From contig CAMDQL010000054.1 of NCBI GenBank assembly GCA_945905915.1, positions 1 through 11,454 of the forward strand: a DNA stretch of 11,454 bases, given 5' to 3'. Below the pieces are notes generated by a model. It was given only the letters and a program-made list of their open reading frames with translations, ran no database searches and was not told the origin of the DNA. The position numbers and the translations under genes were made by a program. The stretch comes from Flavobacterium psychrophilum (GTDB lineage: Bacteria > Bacteroidota > Bacteroidia > Flavobacteriales > Flavobacteriaceae). Positions 1-6,406 of the stretch are shown in pieces. Position 1 is the stretch's first letter, and each line of letters begins with the position of its first letter.

Positions 1-69
1 AACTAATTCGGGTGAATCTTGTACTCTTGCACGACCAATTTGGTCATCTGAATAGTTGTTTGTTTCCAT
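1..69 (-). CDS. 5' end of an unidentified operon gene (truncated at left edge)
   Basis: An ATG at 67-69 (minus strand) opens a frame of 23 codons with no stop before the window edge. The peptide begins METNNYSDDQIGRARV and continues with QDSPELV. It lies 77 nt downstream of the nitrilase-family gene on the same strand, so it is probably the next gene of the aromatic-acid operon. The visible part is too short to assign a family. By position it could encode a ring-cleavage or later step. The DSPEL segment loosely recalls the N-terminus of gentisate-dioxygenase-like cupins, but that is a weak guess. The start is chosen because the ATG directly follows the repeat-filled spacer and the reading frame is open from there. 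Confidence 0.6.
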   Translation of the reverse strand, partial: METNNYSDDQIGRARVQDSPELV

Positions 70-81
70 AATTTTAGTCTT

Positions 82-136
82 AAAGTCTAAAGTCTAAAGT
101 CTAAAGAGTAATTGGTAACTTTTCTCTTTAGACTTT
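82..136. repeat. 7-bp tandem repeat with inverted copy (hairpin) between two operon genes
   Basis: Three exact copies of AAAGTCT lie at 82-88, 89-95 and 96-102, followed by AAAGAG. A perfect 13-bp inverted copy of 96-108 lies at 124-136, separated by a 15-nt loop. The structure fills the gap between the nitrilase-family stop codon (147-149) and the next start codon (69). There is no T-run after the stem in the direction of transcription, so it is not a standard intrinsic terminator. It could be an RNA processing or stability element, or simply a dispersed intergenic repeat. Confidence 0.75.
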
Positions 137-146
137 CAACTTTTGA

Positions 147-1127
147 CTATTTTTTATTAAACTCCTCATGATTATCAATAAATGTAATATTTCGCGTTTG
201 AGCGGTGTTAACTCGTAAATCGAAAATATCAAATCGGTTGTAATGTCCGAGAATATCGTGCATTTGTTTCGGTTGGATACACTTTTCTAAGTCGATTTCA
301 GCATACACTACTCCTTCCTCATCAATTAGCGGTTGCCCAATTACTGCGCCATTTGGACCAATAAATCCTGAGAAAGCCGAACTTTTTCGGTCTAATAATT
401 CATCAACATTTGGCACATCAGCACGAAGCGCATCTTTTATTTCCTGGGAAATAGTGGAACACGAAACAATCGTAAATAATTTTCCTTCAAAAGAATGCGC
501 GGCAGCACGAATTTTTATCGCTTCCGCCATATCATAATCTGGTGGAGCAACTGGCAATGAAATATAGTTGGCAATGTGAATCAATTCGCCTTGCGAAAGT
601 AGTGTAAAACGTGCCAACGTATTGGTGTTTTCGCCACACGCCAAAGTTCCGATAGGTCCTATTTCAGTATCATATACTTTCAAAGAAGAACCATCACCTG
701 AAGTCCACGTCAGTTTTTCTGCCCAAGTTGGCACTAACTTTCTATGTTTTCCGATGATAATGCCTTTATTATCAATGATTAAATTGGTATTGTAAATTTC
801 GCCATAGCTTTTGCCTCGTTCGTTGATTCCCATCACGATATGCATATCATTTTCTTTAGCAGCCAAGCATAATTTCTTGATTTCAGGTCCAGAAATATCC
901 ACCGAATTTTTATATAATTCTTCGTACCACTTACTTCCTTGAACGGGCGTCATAATCCAATTCCAATACGGATATCCTGAAATAAATACTTCAGGAAAAG
1001 CAATAAGTTTTGCTTGATTTGAGGCGGCTTCTTTAATAAAAGAAATCGCTTTGTCAACTGTCTTTTCTACGTTTAGAAATACAGGCGAGGTTTGAACAGT
1101 AGCGGCTTTAAATTTTTTGAATTCCAT
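147..1127 (-). CDS. Nitrilase / carbon-nitrogen hydrolase family protein
   Basis: This 326-residue protein has the full nitrilase-superfamily triad. The general-base Glu is in FPEVFISGYPYW (about E46), the Lys is in GKHRKLVPTW (about K130), and the nucleophilic Cys is in ACGENTNTLAR (C164). An additional conserved Glu follows the Lys (about E137). The length matches nitrilase-branch enzymes rather than shorter omega-amidases. The usual CWEN around the nucleophile is CGEN here. The enzymes hydrolyse nitriles or amides in the cytoplasm, but the substrate cannot be read from sequence. Its place after an acyl-CoA ligase, monooxygenase/reductase and thioesterase suggests that it removes nitrogen from a ring-derived intermediate, which is inference. 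The ATG at 1127 gives a normal N-terminus (MEFKKFKAATVQTSP), 34 nt after the thioesterase stop. It ends in TAG. Confidence 0.88.
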   Translation of the reverse strand: MEFKKFKAATVQTSPVFLNVEKTVDKAISFIKEAASNQAKLIAFPEVFISGYPYWNWIMTPVQGSKWYEELYKNSVDISGPEIKKLCLAAKENDMHIVMGINERGKSYGEIYNTNLIIDNKGIIIGKHRKLVPTWAEKLTWTSGDGSSLKVYDTEIGPIGTLACGENTNTLARFTLLSQGELIHIANYISLPVAPPDYDMAEAIKIRAAAHSFEGKLFTIVSCSTISQEIKDALRADVPNVDELLDRKSSAFSGFIGPNGAVIGQPLIDEEGVVYAEIDLEKCIQPKQMHDILGHYNRFDIFDLRVNTAQTRNITFIDNHEEFNKK

Positions 1128-1133
1128 AATTTA

Positions 1134-1163
1134 TGTTGTTACACAGAGTTTCGCTAAGTTTTT
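1134..1163. repeat. Probable dispersed ACACAGAG/CGCTAAG-type intergenic element
   Basis: The 34-nt gap between the thioesterase and nitrilase-family genes is almost entirely a sequence of the form TTACACAGAGTTTCGCTAAG. I recognise this as similar to short CACAGAG / CGCTAAG strings scattered in intergenic DNA of Bacteroidota. Its 3' part overlaps the stop codon of the thioesterase gene. Only one copy is present in this window, so the repeat status rests on recollection and not on the sequence alone. Confidence 0.35.
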
Positions 1164-1581
1164 ATGAATTTAAATATTTATTAATTTTCTCTTTCATTTC
1201 TTCTGAAAAAGGTTCGGCTTTGATGCCATTTCTTTCTGGGTTGAAAGCTACATTTACTAAGGTAACTTCGCCTTCTAAAACCAAATTATTGCTTTCGTTT
1301 TCAAACTCAAATCCACAAATTATTGAAGAGTTTTTTAACTCTTTTACCCAAAGCTTTTTAGTTAAGATTTCACCCAAACGTGCAGCATTTTTGAATTGAA
1401 TTTTTAAATCAACTGTTGGAATACCATTGGTTTCGTGCATTTTTGAAAAAGGTCGGTCTAAGGCTTCTTCAAACCAATCTTCAACTAAACAGTTGAGCAT
1501 TTCTAAAAATCTCGGATAGAAAACTATTCCGGCATAATCTATATGTTGAAAACGAACTTTTTCTTGTTTTATAAATTGCAT
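1162..1581 (-). CDS. 4-hydroxybenzoyl-CoA thioesterase-family (hot-dog fold) protein
   Basis: A 139-residue single-domain protein with the 4HBT signature near the N-terminus: VRFQHIDYAGIVFYPRF, residues 9-25, with the probable catalytic Asp at D15. Length and motif position match 4-hydroxybenzoyl-CoA thioesterase/YbgC-type hot-dog enzymes, which hydrolyse acyl- or aroyl-CoA esters to free acid and CoA in the cytoplasm. It lies 41 nt downstream of the aroyl-CoA ligase. In this operon it would release CoA from the hydroxylated aromatic thioester, or rescue CoA from dead-end esters. The first option would point to ring cleavage of a free acid rather than beta-oxidation of a CoA ester. Exact substrate is unknown. 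The start at 1581 (MQFIKQEKVRF) places the motif at the usual distance from the N-terminus. Confidence 0.87.
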   Translation of the reverse strand: MQFIKQEKVRFQHIDYAGIVFYPRFLEMLNCLVEDWFEEALDRPFSKMHETNGIPTVDLKIQFKNAARLGEILTKKLWVKELKNSSIICGFEFENESNNLVLEGEVTLVNVAFNPERNGIKAEPFSEEMKEKINKYLNS

Positions 1582-1622
1582 ATTTCTGTTATTTTAAACA
1601 CTAATTACAAAATTAGTACTAA

Positions 1623-3212
1623 TTATTTTAACTTAAATCGTTGAATTTTCCCTGTTTCAGTTTTTGGCAAACTTGTAACAAAGTTAATTACTCTTGGATA
1701 TTTATATGGCGCTGCTGTGTTTTTAAACCAATTTTGAATCTGAATTTTTAATGCCTCATCTGCCATTTCTTGTTCTTTTAAAACAATATGCGCACAAACC
1801 AACATCCCTCGTTCTTCATCGGGTAAACCCACAACTGCACATTCTAAAACAGCTTCATGTGTTAAAAGTACGGATTCTACTTCAATTGCGGCAATATTAT
1901 ATCCTGAAGAAATAATCATATCATCGCCACGAGCCACAAAATGAAAATACCCTTCTTCATCTTGTCGGAAAATATCACCTGTAATGTTCCAGCCATTTTC
2001 AACGTATTCGCGTTGTTTTTCTTCTCGATTCAAATATTTACAACCTGTAATTCCTCGAACCGCCAATCTTCCTGACTCATTTCTTGGTAATTCGTTGCCT
2101 TGTTGGTCAATAATTTTAGCTTCGTAACCCGTAATGGCTTTTCCAGTTGCGCCAGGTTTCATATTCTCTTCATTGGACGAAATAAAAATATGTAACATTT
2201 CGGTAGCACCAATGCCATCAATAATTTTTAACCCTGTGGCATCATACCAATCTTGCCAAACTTTTAATGGTAATGATTCTCCTGCCGAAACACATTTTCG
2301 TAAACTCGAAATATCGTAGTCTTGAATTTTTGTTGTAATCATTCGCCAAGCGGTTGGAGCTGTGAAACAAATCGTAATTTTATACTCTTGAATGGCTTGT
2401 AACAAAAAGTCTGGACTTGGTTTTTCTATTAAAAAAGTGGAAGCTCCAAAATACATCGGAAACAACACCAAACCACCTAAGCCAAAAGTAAAACCAATTG
2501 GTGGACTTCCAATAAATATATCATTTTCAGTAGGTTGTAAGGAATAATTTGGAAATGCTTCGCAAATATTGAGAATATCTTTATGATAATGTGCCGTCAT
2601 TTTTGGTAAACCTGTGGTACCTGAAGTAAACCCAATTAAAGCCACATCCTCAGATTTTGATGGATAATTGTCAAATATTTTATGCTTATTTTCTATTAAC
2701 TTTTCTAAATCGGAATTCCTGAAGAAACAAACGTGTTTTAGAAAATTCGATTGGACTAAATTCATTTCTTCGGCTAAATCGCTATCGCAAAAGGCGTGAG
2801 AAATTTCAGCACAATCAATTATAGTGGTTATTTCTTTAGCCCGCAATAAGGGCATAGTGGCTACGACAATTCCGCCTGCTTTTAAAACTGCAAACCAACA
2901 CGCAACCATCATTGGGTTATTTGCCGAACGCAACAAGACACGGTTTCCCGATTGTAAACCAAAATCTTCGACTAAAACATGTGCAATTTGATTGGCTTTT
3001 TCATATAAATCTTGATACGTCCAAGTTTCTTCAAAGGTTCGTAGGCAAATCGCATTTCCACGACCTTCTTTGATGTGAGAATCTAATAGTTTATCTACAC
3101 AATTCAATAGTTCAGGATTTTGGAATTGCGGTAAATCAGTAAAAACATAATTCGGCTGCAAGTCTAAACTTGGTAGGTTTATGTGTGCAAAATTATCTTC
3201 GTAGTATTTCAT
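1623..3212 (-). CDS. Aryl acid-CoA ligase (benzoate / 2-aminobenzoate-CoA ligase type)
   Basis: This 529-residue member of the ANL (adenylate-forming) superfamily would activate an aromatic acid with ATP and CoA. Visible motifs in order are the phosphate loop FTSGTTGLPK (195-204), GATEM (335-339), the TGD motif (411-413), the hinge-region segment RGDDMIISSGYNI (428-440), and the C-terminal catalytic lysine in PKTETGKIQRF (K522). Length and the SGYNIAAIEVE block fit the benzoate-CoA ligase group, which includes 2-aminobenzoate-CoA ligase. The neighbouring monooxygenase/reductase fusion acts on 2-aminobenzoyl-CoA or salicylyl-CoA in characterised systems, so anthranilate or salicylate is the likely substrate. 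That specificity is inferred from context. The start ATG is at 3210-3212, 80 nt downstream of the fusion gene, with a large hairpin in between. Confidence 0.88.
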   Translation of the reverse strand: MKYYEDNFAHINLPSLDLQPNYVFTDLPQFQNPELLNCVDKLLDSHIKEGRGNAICLRTFEETWTYQDLYEKANQIAHVLVEDFGLQSGNRVLLRSANNPMMVACWFAVLKAGGIVVATMPLLRAKEITTIIDCAEISHAFCDSDLAEEMNLVQSNFLKHVCFFRNSDLEKLIENKHKIFDNYPSKSEDVALIGFTSGTTGLPKMTAHYHKDILNICEAFPNYSLQPTENDIFIGSPPIGFTFGLGGLVLFPMYFGASTFLIEKPSPDFLLQAIQEYKITICFTAPTAWRMITTKIQDYDISSLRKCVSAGESLPLKVWQDWYDATGLKIIDGIGATEMLHIFISSNEENMKPGATGKAITGYEAKIIDQQGNELPRNESGRLAVRGITGCKYLNREEKQREYVENGWNITGDIFRQDEEGYFHFVARGDDMIISSGYNIAAIEVESVLLTHEAVLECAVVGLPDEERGMLVCAHIVLKEQEMADEALKIQIQNWFKNTAAPYKYPRVINFVTSLPKTETGKIQRFKLK

Positions 3213-3230
3213 TTGAAAAAATTGTATATA

Positions 3231-3287
3231 GTATATTGTATAATTGTATATTGATTCAATTTTACAATATACAATTATACATTATAC
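3231..3287. repeat. Long AT-rich hairpin between monooxygenase/reductase and ligase genes
   Basis: Arms at 3231-3253 and 3265-3287 are complementary at 22 of 23 positions, with an 11-nt loop. Both arms are built from repeats of TATTGTATAAT-like units. The hairpin starts 5 nt after the stop codon of the upstream gene and ends 18 nt before the ligase start. A run of six T follows about ten nucleotides after the stem in the direction of transcription. It could act as a partial terminator or 3'-end stabiliser that sets relative expression within the operon, or be a dispersed palindromic repeat. Function is not shown by sequence. Confidence 0.8.
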
Positions 3288-3292
3288 AGTTT

Positions 3293-5584
3293 TTACTTCT
3301 TATTGCTCTTCGGTTTCAATGCTTTTTTCATACCTTCTGCTTGTTTTCTTTCAGCAGCTTTTAAGGGATACAAATGGGAAATACCCATTTTATATGAATT
3401 TGGAATATCTGTTGCGCGAAATTGTTCGTACGCTTGCGCATTTCTTACAAAATTAGCATCTAATAATAAAGGTCTTCCAAGTGCTACTAAATCGGCTCTT
3501 CCATTAAGAATTATGGTGTTAATTTGGTCAATATCTTGAATATATCCAGCAGTTATTGTTGGAATATGAACCGTATTTCGTACTGTATCTGAAAAAGGCG
3601 TTTGCCACATTCTTCCTGTTTGTGGTTTTTGGTCAGCAACTGTATTTCCTGTGGAAACATTGAGGATATCCGCACCCGCTTTTTTAAACGCTTCTGAAAT
3701 AAACAAAACATCTTGTTCTGAAATTCCGTTTTCTGCCCAATCGGTAGCGGATATTCTTACAGAAATTGGCTTTTCTTTTGGAAATACTTCACGAATAGCT
3801 ATAAAAACTTCTAATGGGTATTTTAATCGATTTTGAACACTCCCACCAAATTCATCGTTACGAATATTAGTCAATGGAGATAAGAAAGACGCCAATAAAA
3901 ATCCGTGATGTGCTTGTAATTCAATCATATCAAAACCAGCTTCATTAGCATTTTTTGTGGCTTGCACAAATTGATTTTTAACCAATTTCACATCTTCCAA
4001 AGTCATTTCTTTTGGACAATCAGAATTTTCATTAAACGGAATAGCAGAAGCTGAAAGCAATTCCCATTTATTTCCCTGAAATTGGTCTTCCCAAGGAATT
4101 TTCGAACAGCCTTTTCTTCCTGAATGTCCCAATTGAATTCCGATTTTGGTTTGGGTATATTTGTGAATGAAATCAGTAATTCGTTTCCAAGCGTTTAATT
4201 GATTTTCGTTATAAATACCTGCGCATCCTTCAGTAATTCTTCCATCATCTGAAACTGCGGTCATTTCGGTCAAAATTAATCCTAAACCACCAACGGCTCT
4301 TGACGTATAATGCTGAAAATGCCAATCATTTACCACACCGTTTTCGGACACATATTGCCCCATAGCGGACATTACGATACGGTTTTTCAATTCTAAATTT
4401 CTTAATTTAAAAGTCGTAAAGGCAGGAGATTCTGAAACAAGTTCAGAATAACAATTATCGGTAAATTCATTTAAAACTTTATCTGTAAATGAACTATCTC
4501 TTAAACGTAAGTTTTCATATGTTACTTTTTTGGAACGCGTCATGCAGCCAAAAGCAAATTGCTGAAATGTATGTTGCATATGACGATCCATATTTTCAAA
4601 CCAATCTAATGAAACTATAGCGGCATACTGAATCATTTCAACCGTATTTCTTCGGGTTTTATCGTACTGTGCAAAAGCGGCATGTACATCATTTGGATGA
4701 GCAATAACGGCATCGGATAAGCCAATAGCGCTATCCATCGCTAATTTTGTCCCTGAACCAATAGAATAATGGGCAGTAGCTTTGGCATCACCTAATAAAA
4801 CAATGTTATTATGGTACCAATTTTCATTCGTTACATGCGGAAACTGACGCCAATGTGATTTATTTGAAATTAAGGGATGACCGTCTAATTCTTCTGCGAA
4901 TATTTCGGCAATTTTTGCCATCGTATCTGCTTCATTGGTGACTTCAAAACCATGTTTTTGCCAAGTTTCATCGCTACATTCAAAAATCCAAGTGCTCATA
5001 CCTTCTTCGTATTGATACGAATGTGCTACGATGGTTCCGTGAGGCGTACTTCTGAAAAAATAAGTAAAAGCATCTAACGGTTTTGTGGAACCTAACCAAA
5101 CAAAACGGTTTTTCTTTAACTCGATTTTTGTGCCAAATTCCTTTTGATATTTTGTGCGAATTGCACTTCCAATTCCGTCTGTTGCCAGAATAATATCGGA
5201 ATCTGCAAATTGTGATAAATCATCTACGTTTTGTTCGAAATGCAAGTTTACACCTTCTTCCACACAACGTTGTTGCAATAATTGCAAAAGGGTTTTTCTG
5301 GAACAACCGCAAAAACCATTTCCTGCAATAGTTACGAATTCACCATCTCTCGCAATAATAATATCATCCCAATAGGCAAATTTACTTCTAATTAATTCAT
5401 ACGATTTCATATCGCGTTTTAGAAATTCGCCCAAGGTTTCATCTGAAAACACAACTCCGAATCCAAAACTATCATCGGGCTTATTGCGTTCGTAAATATC
5501 GATTTGGCAATGCGGCATTGCTTTCTTGGTTAATATCGAAAAGTAAAGTCCGCCTGGACCACCACCTATAACTGTTATTTTCAT
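3293..5584 (-). CDS. Bifunctional FAD monooxygenase / Old Yellow Enzyme reductase (2-aminobenzoyl-CoA or salicylyl-CoA type)
   Basis: This 763-residue protein is a fusion of two flavoenzymes. The N-terminal part (about 1-375) is a PHBH-like FAD monooxygenase: GGGPGG at 7-12 with acidic E32 closing the dinucleotide fold, ATDGIGS around D136, and the LLGDAKATAHYSIGSGTK motif around G265-D266. The C-terminal part (about 388-763) is an Old Yellow Enzyme barrel: NRIVMSAMGQY (401-411), ELQAHHGFLLASFLSP (from about 555), GGS.NR and a final LGRPLLLD phosphate-binding region. This order and length match 2-aminobenzoyl-CoA monooxygenase/reductase described from Azoarcus evansii, and the homologues called salicylyl-CoA 5-hydroxylase/oxidoreductase. 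Expected cofactors are FAD, FMN and NAD(P)H. The usual first His of the OYE substrate pair is Gln (Q557). The inter-domain linker contains a repeat-derived segment (residues 378-387). The gene is 19 nt downstream of the flavin reductase-like gene. Confidence 0.9.
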   Translation of the reverse strand: MKITVIGGGPGGLYFSILTKKAMPHCQIDIYERNKPDDSFGFGVVFSDETLGEFLKRDMKSYELIRSKFAYWDDIIIARDGEFVTIAGNGFCGCSRKTLLQLLQQRCVEEGVNLHFEQNVDDLSQFADSDIILATDGIGSAIRTKYQKEFGTKIELKKNRFVWLGSTKPLDAFTYFFRSTPHGTIVAHSYQYEEGMSTWIFECSDETWQKHGFEVTNEADTMAKIAEIFAEELDGHPLISNKSHWRQFPHVTNENWYHNNIVLLGDAKATAHYSIGSGTKLAMDSAIGLSDAVIAHPNDVHAAFAQYDKTRRNTVEMIQYAAIVSLDWFENMDRHMQHTFQQFAFGCMTRSKKVTYENLRLRDSSFTDKVLNEFTDNCYSELVSESPAFTTFKLRNLELKNRIVMSAMGQYVSENGVVNDWHFQHYTSRAVGGLGLILTEMTAVSDDGRITEGCAGIYNENQLNAWKRITDFIHKYTQTKIGIQLGHSGRKGCSKIPWEDQFQGNKWELLSASAIPFNENSDCPKEMTLEDVKLVKNQFVQATKNANEAGFDMIELQAHHGFLLASFLSPLTNIRNDEFGGSVQNRLKYPLEVFIAIREVFPKEKPISVRISATDWAENGISEQDVLFISEAFKKAGADILNVSTGNTVADQKPQTGRMWQTPFSDTVRNTVHIPTITAGYIQDIDQINTIILNGRADLVALGRPLLLDANFVRNAQAYEQFRATDIPNSYKMGISHLYPLKAAERKQAEGMKKALKPKSNKK
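4425..4453. repeat. Dispersed palindromic repeat inserted in frame in a domain linker
   Basis: Perfect 8-bp arms ATTCTGAA (4429-4436) and TTCAGAAT (4442-4449) flank a 5-nt spacer. Read on the gene strand the element encodes CYSELVSESP, residues 378-387 of the monooxygenase/reductase fusion. I recognise this as very close to a widespread flavobacterial intergenic repeat whose chance translation is CHSELVSES. It sits exactly between the monooxygenase domain and the start of the Old Yellow Enzyme domain (AFTTFKLRNL) and keeps the frame open. Only one copy lies in this window, so the repeat identity depends on prior knowledge. Confidence 0.65.
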
Positions 5585-5603
5585 GTTTTAATTGATAATT
5601 AAA

Positions 5604-6206
5604 TTATCTTTTAATAGAGAATATTTCTCCTAATTTACTGTAATTGGAACCTGCTAATCGTGCGACAGGTTTGTATTTTTCTAAATCTATTCTATGATTT
5701 TCCATCAAAATTGAATCGTCAATATGCATCGTAATAATTTTTCCAATGATAATACACGCGCCACCGTTTTGATGCTTTTCGATAAAATAATGATGTACCA
5801 TTTCGCATTCAAATTGCACCAAGCTTTCTTTTACTCGTTTTGGTTTGATGTAAATGGATTCTATTGGAGTTACGTTTGCTAATTCAAATTCATTGACATC
5901 AGCTGCTACAGATTGAGAAGTAGTATTCATTTGTTCTACAACATCTTCGGTAACTAAATTGACTACAAATTGCTGATTGGCGAGAATATTATTTAATGTG
6001 TCTTTATTTTTATTACCCGTTCGAACCGTTGAAAACATAATATGAGGCGGGTCTTCGCTAACTACATTAAAAAACGAAAACGGAGCTAAATTATCAATTC
6101 CATTTTCATCGATAGTGGCTACCCAAGCGATAGGTCTTGGAATGACAGTTCCTGTCAATAATTTATATAAAGCCGAAGATTCGGTGTTTTGAATGTCGAA
6201 TTGCAT
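5604..6206 (-). CDS. Flavin reductase-like / FMN-binding split-barrel protein
   Basis: This 200-residue protein belongs to the DIM6/NTAB flavin reductase-like family. Features are the N-terminal TGTVIPRPIAWVAT segment (19-32), the APFSFFNVVSEDPPHIMFST flavin-binding region (41-60), and a closing block KPVARLAGSNYSKLGEIF. Members bind FMN and either reduce flavin with NAD(P)H for a partner oxygenase or carry out their own flavin-dependent chemistry. It is the first gene of the aromatic-acid operon and precedes the monooxygenase/reductase by 19 nt. The fusion enzyme carries its own FAD and is expected to use NAD(P)H directly, so a flavin-supply role is not required. The real task of this protein is open. 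The start at 6206 is supported by the typical FDIQNTESSALYKLLTG beginning. Confidence 0.85.
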   Translation of the reverse strand: MQFDIQNTESSALYKLLTGTVIPRPIAWVATIDENGIDNLAPFSFFNVVSEDPPHIMFSTVRTGNKNKDTLNNILANQQFVVNLVTEDVVEQMNTTSQSVAADVNEFELANVTPIESIYIKPKRVKESLVQFECEMVHHYFIEKHQNGGACIIIGKIITMHIDDSILMENHRIDLEKYKPVARLAGSNYSKLGEIFSIKR

Positions 6207-6225
6207 ATTGTAATTGTTTATTATA

Positions 6226-6270
6226 CAAATTAAGTAAAATTAATAAAAATGTAACTATACTTTATGTATA
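6226..6270 (-). promoter_or_regulatory. Possible promoter/operator upstream of the aromatic-acid operon
   Basis: On the minus strand, TTAATTTG at 6233-6226 differs at one conserved base from the Bacteroidota -7 box TAnnTTTG and lies 20 nt before the start codon. No clear -33 TTG is seen at the expected distance. Just upstream is a small inverted repeat, TATAC (6256-6260) and GTATA (6266-6270) with a 5-nt spacer, which would fall near or over the -33 region and could be an operator. Next to it is an A-run/T-run pair (6270-6287). Support is weak. Confidence 0.28.
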
Positions 6271-6369
6271 AAAAAAAGACTTTTTTTGAAATCAGTAAAC
6301 TTATTTTTAACTAATCGCATAACAACATCTTTTTATTTCAAAATTTCTTTTTCAAAACCATAGAATACC

Positions 6370-6377
6370 TATATTTA
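6370..6377 (+). promoter_or_regulatory. Possible -7 box of the acs promoter
   Basis: TATATTTA matches the Bacteroidota -7 consensus TAnnTTTG except for the last base. It lies 29 nt before the acs start codon, giving a 5' leader of about 25 nt. A convincing -33 TTTG is not visible upstream, so the call is tentative. The leader is A-rich without a Shine-Dalgarno sequence, as is usual in this phylum. Confidence 0.35.
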
Positions 6378-6406
6378 CACTAATAAATGATTAATATAAA
6401 ATAACA

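Noticed and set aside
82..136. Possible CRISPR array at the AAAGTCT repeats
   Set aside because: The units are 7 bp, directly adjacent with no spacers, and no cas genes are present.
96..136. Intrinsic terminator after the nitrilase-family gene
   Set aside because: The stem is AT-rich and not followed by a T-run in the direction of transcription, and another gene starts right after it. Recorded as a repeat hairpin.
1133..1399. 88-codon plus-strand open frame opposite the thioesterase gene
   Set aside because: It overlaps a well-supported thioesterase on the other strand and its translation shows no family features.
3293..5584. Fusion of two genes by frameshift loss or assembly error
   Set aside because: The same monooxygenase plus Old Yellow Enzyme order and total length are known in characterised enzymes. 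Only the short linker segment is unusual.
6270..6287. A-run/T-run as a terminator in the divergent region
   Set aside because: It has no G+C stem and lies between two divergent genes where no transcript is expected to end. It is more likely promoter-associated AT-rich DNA.
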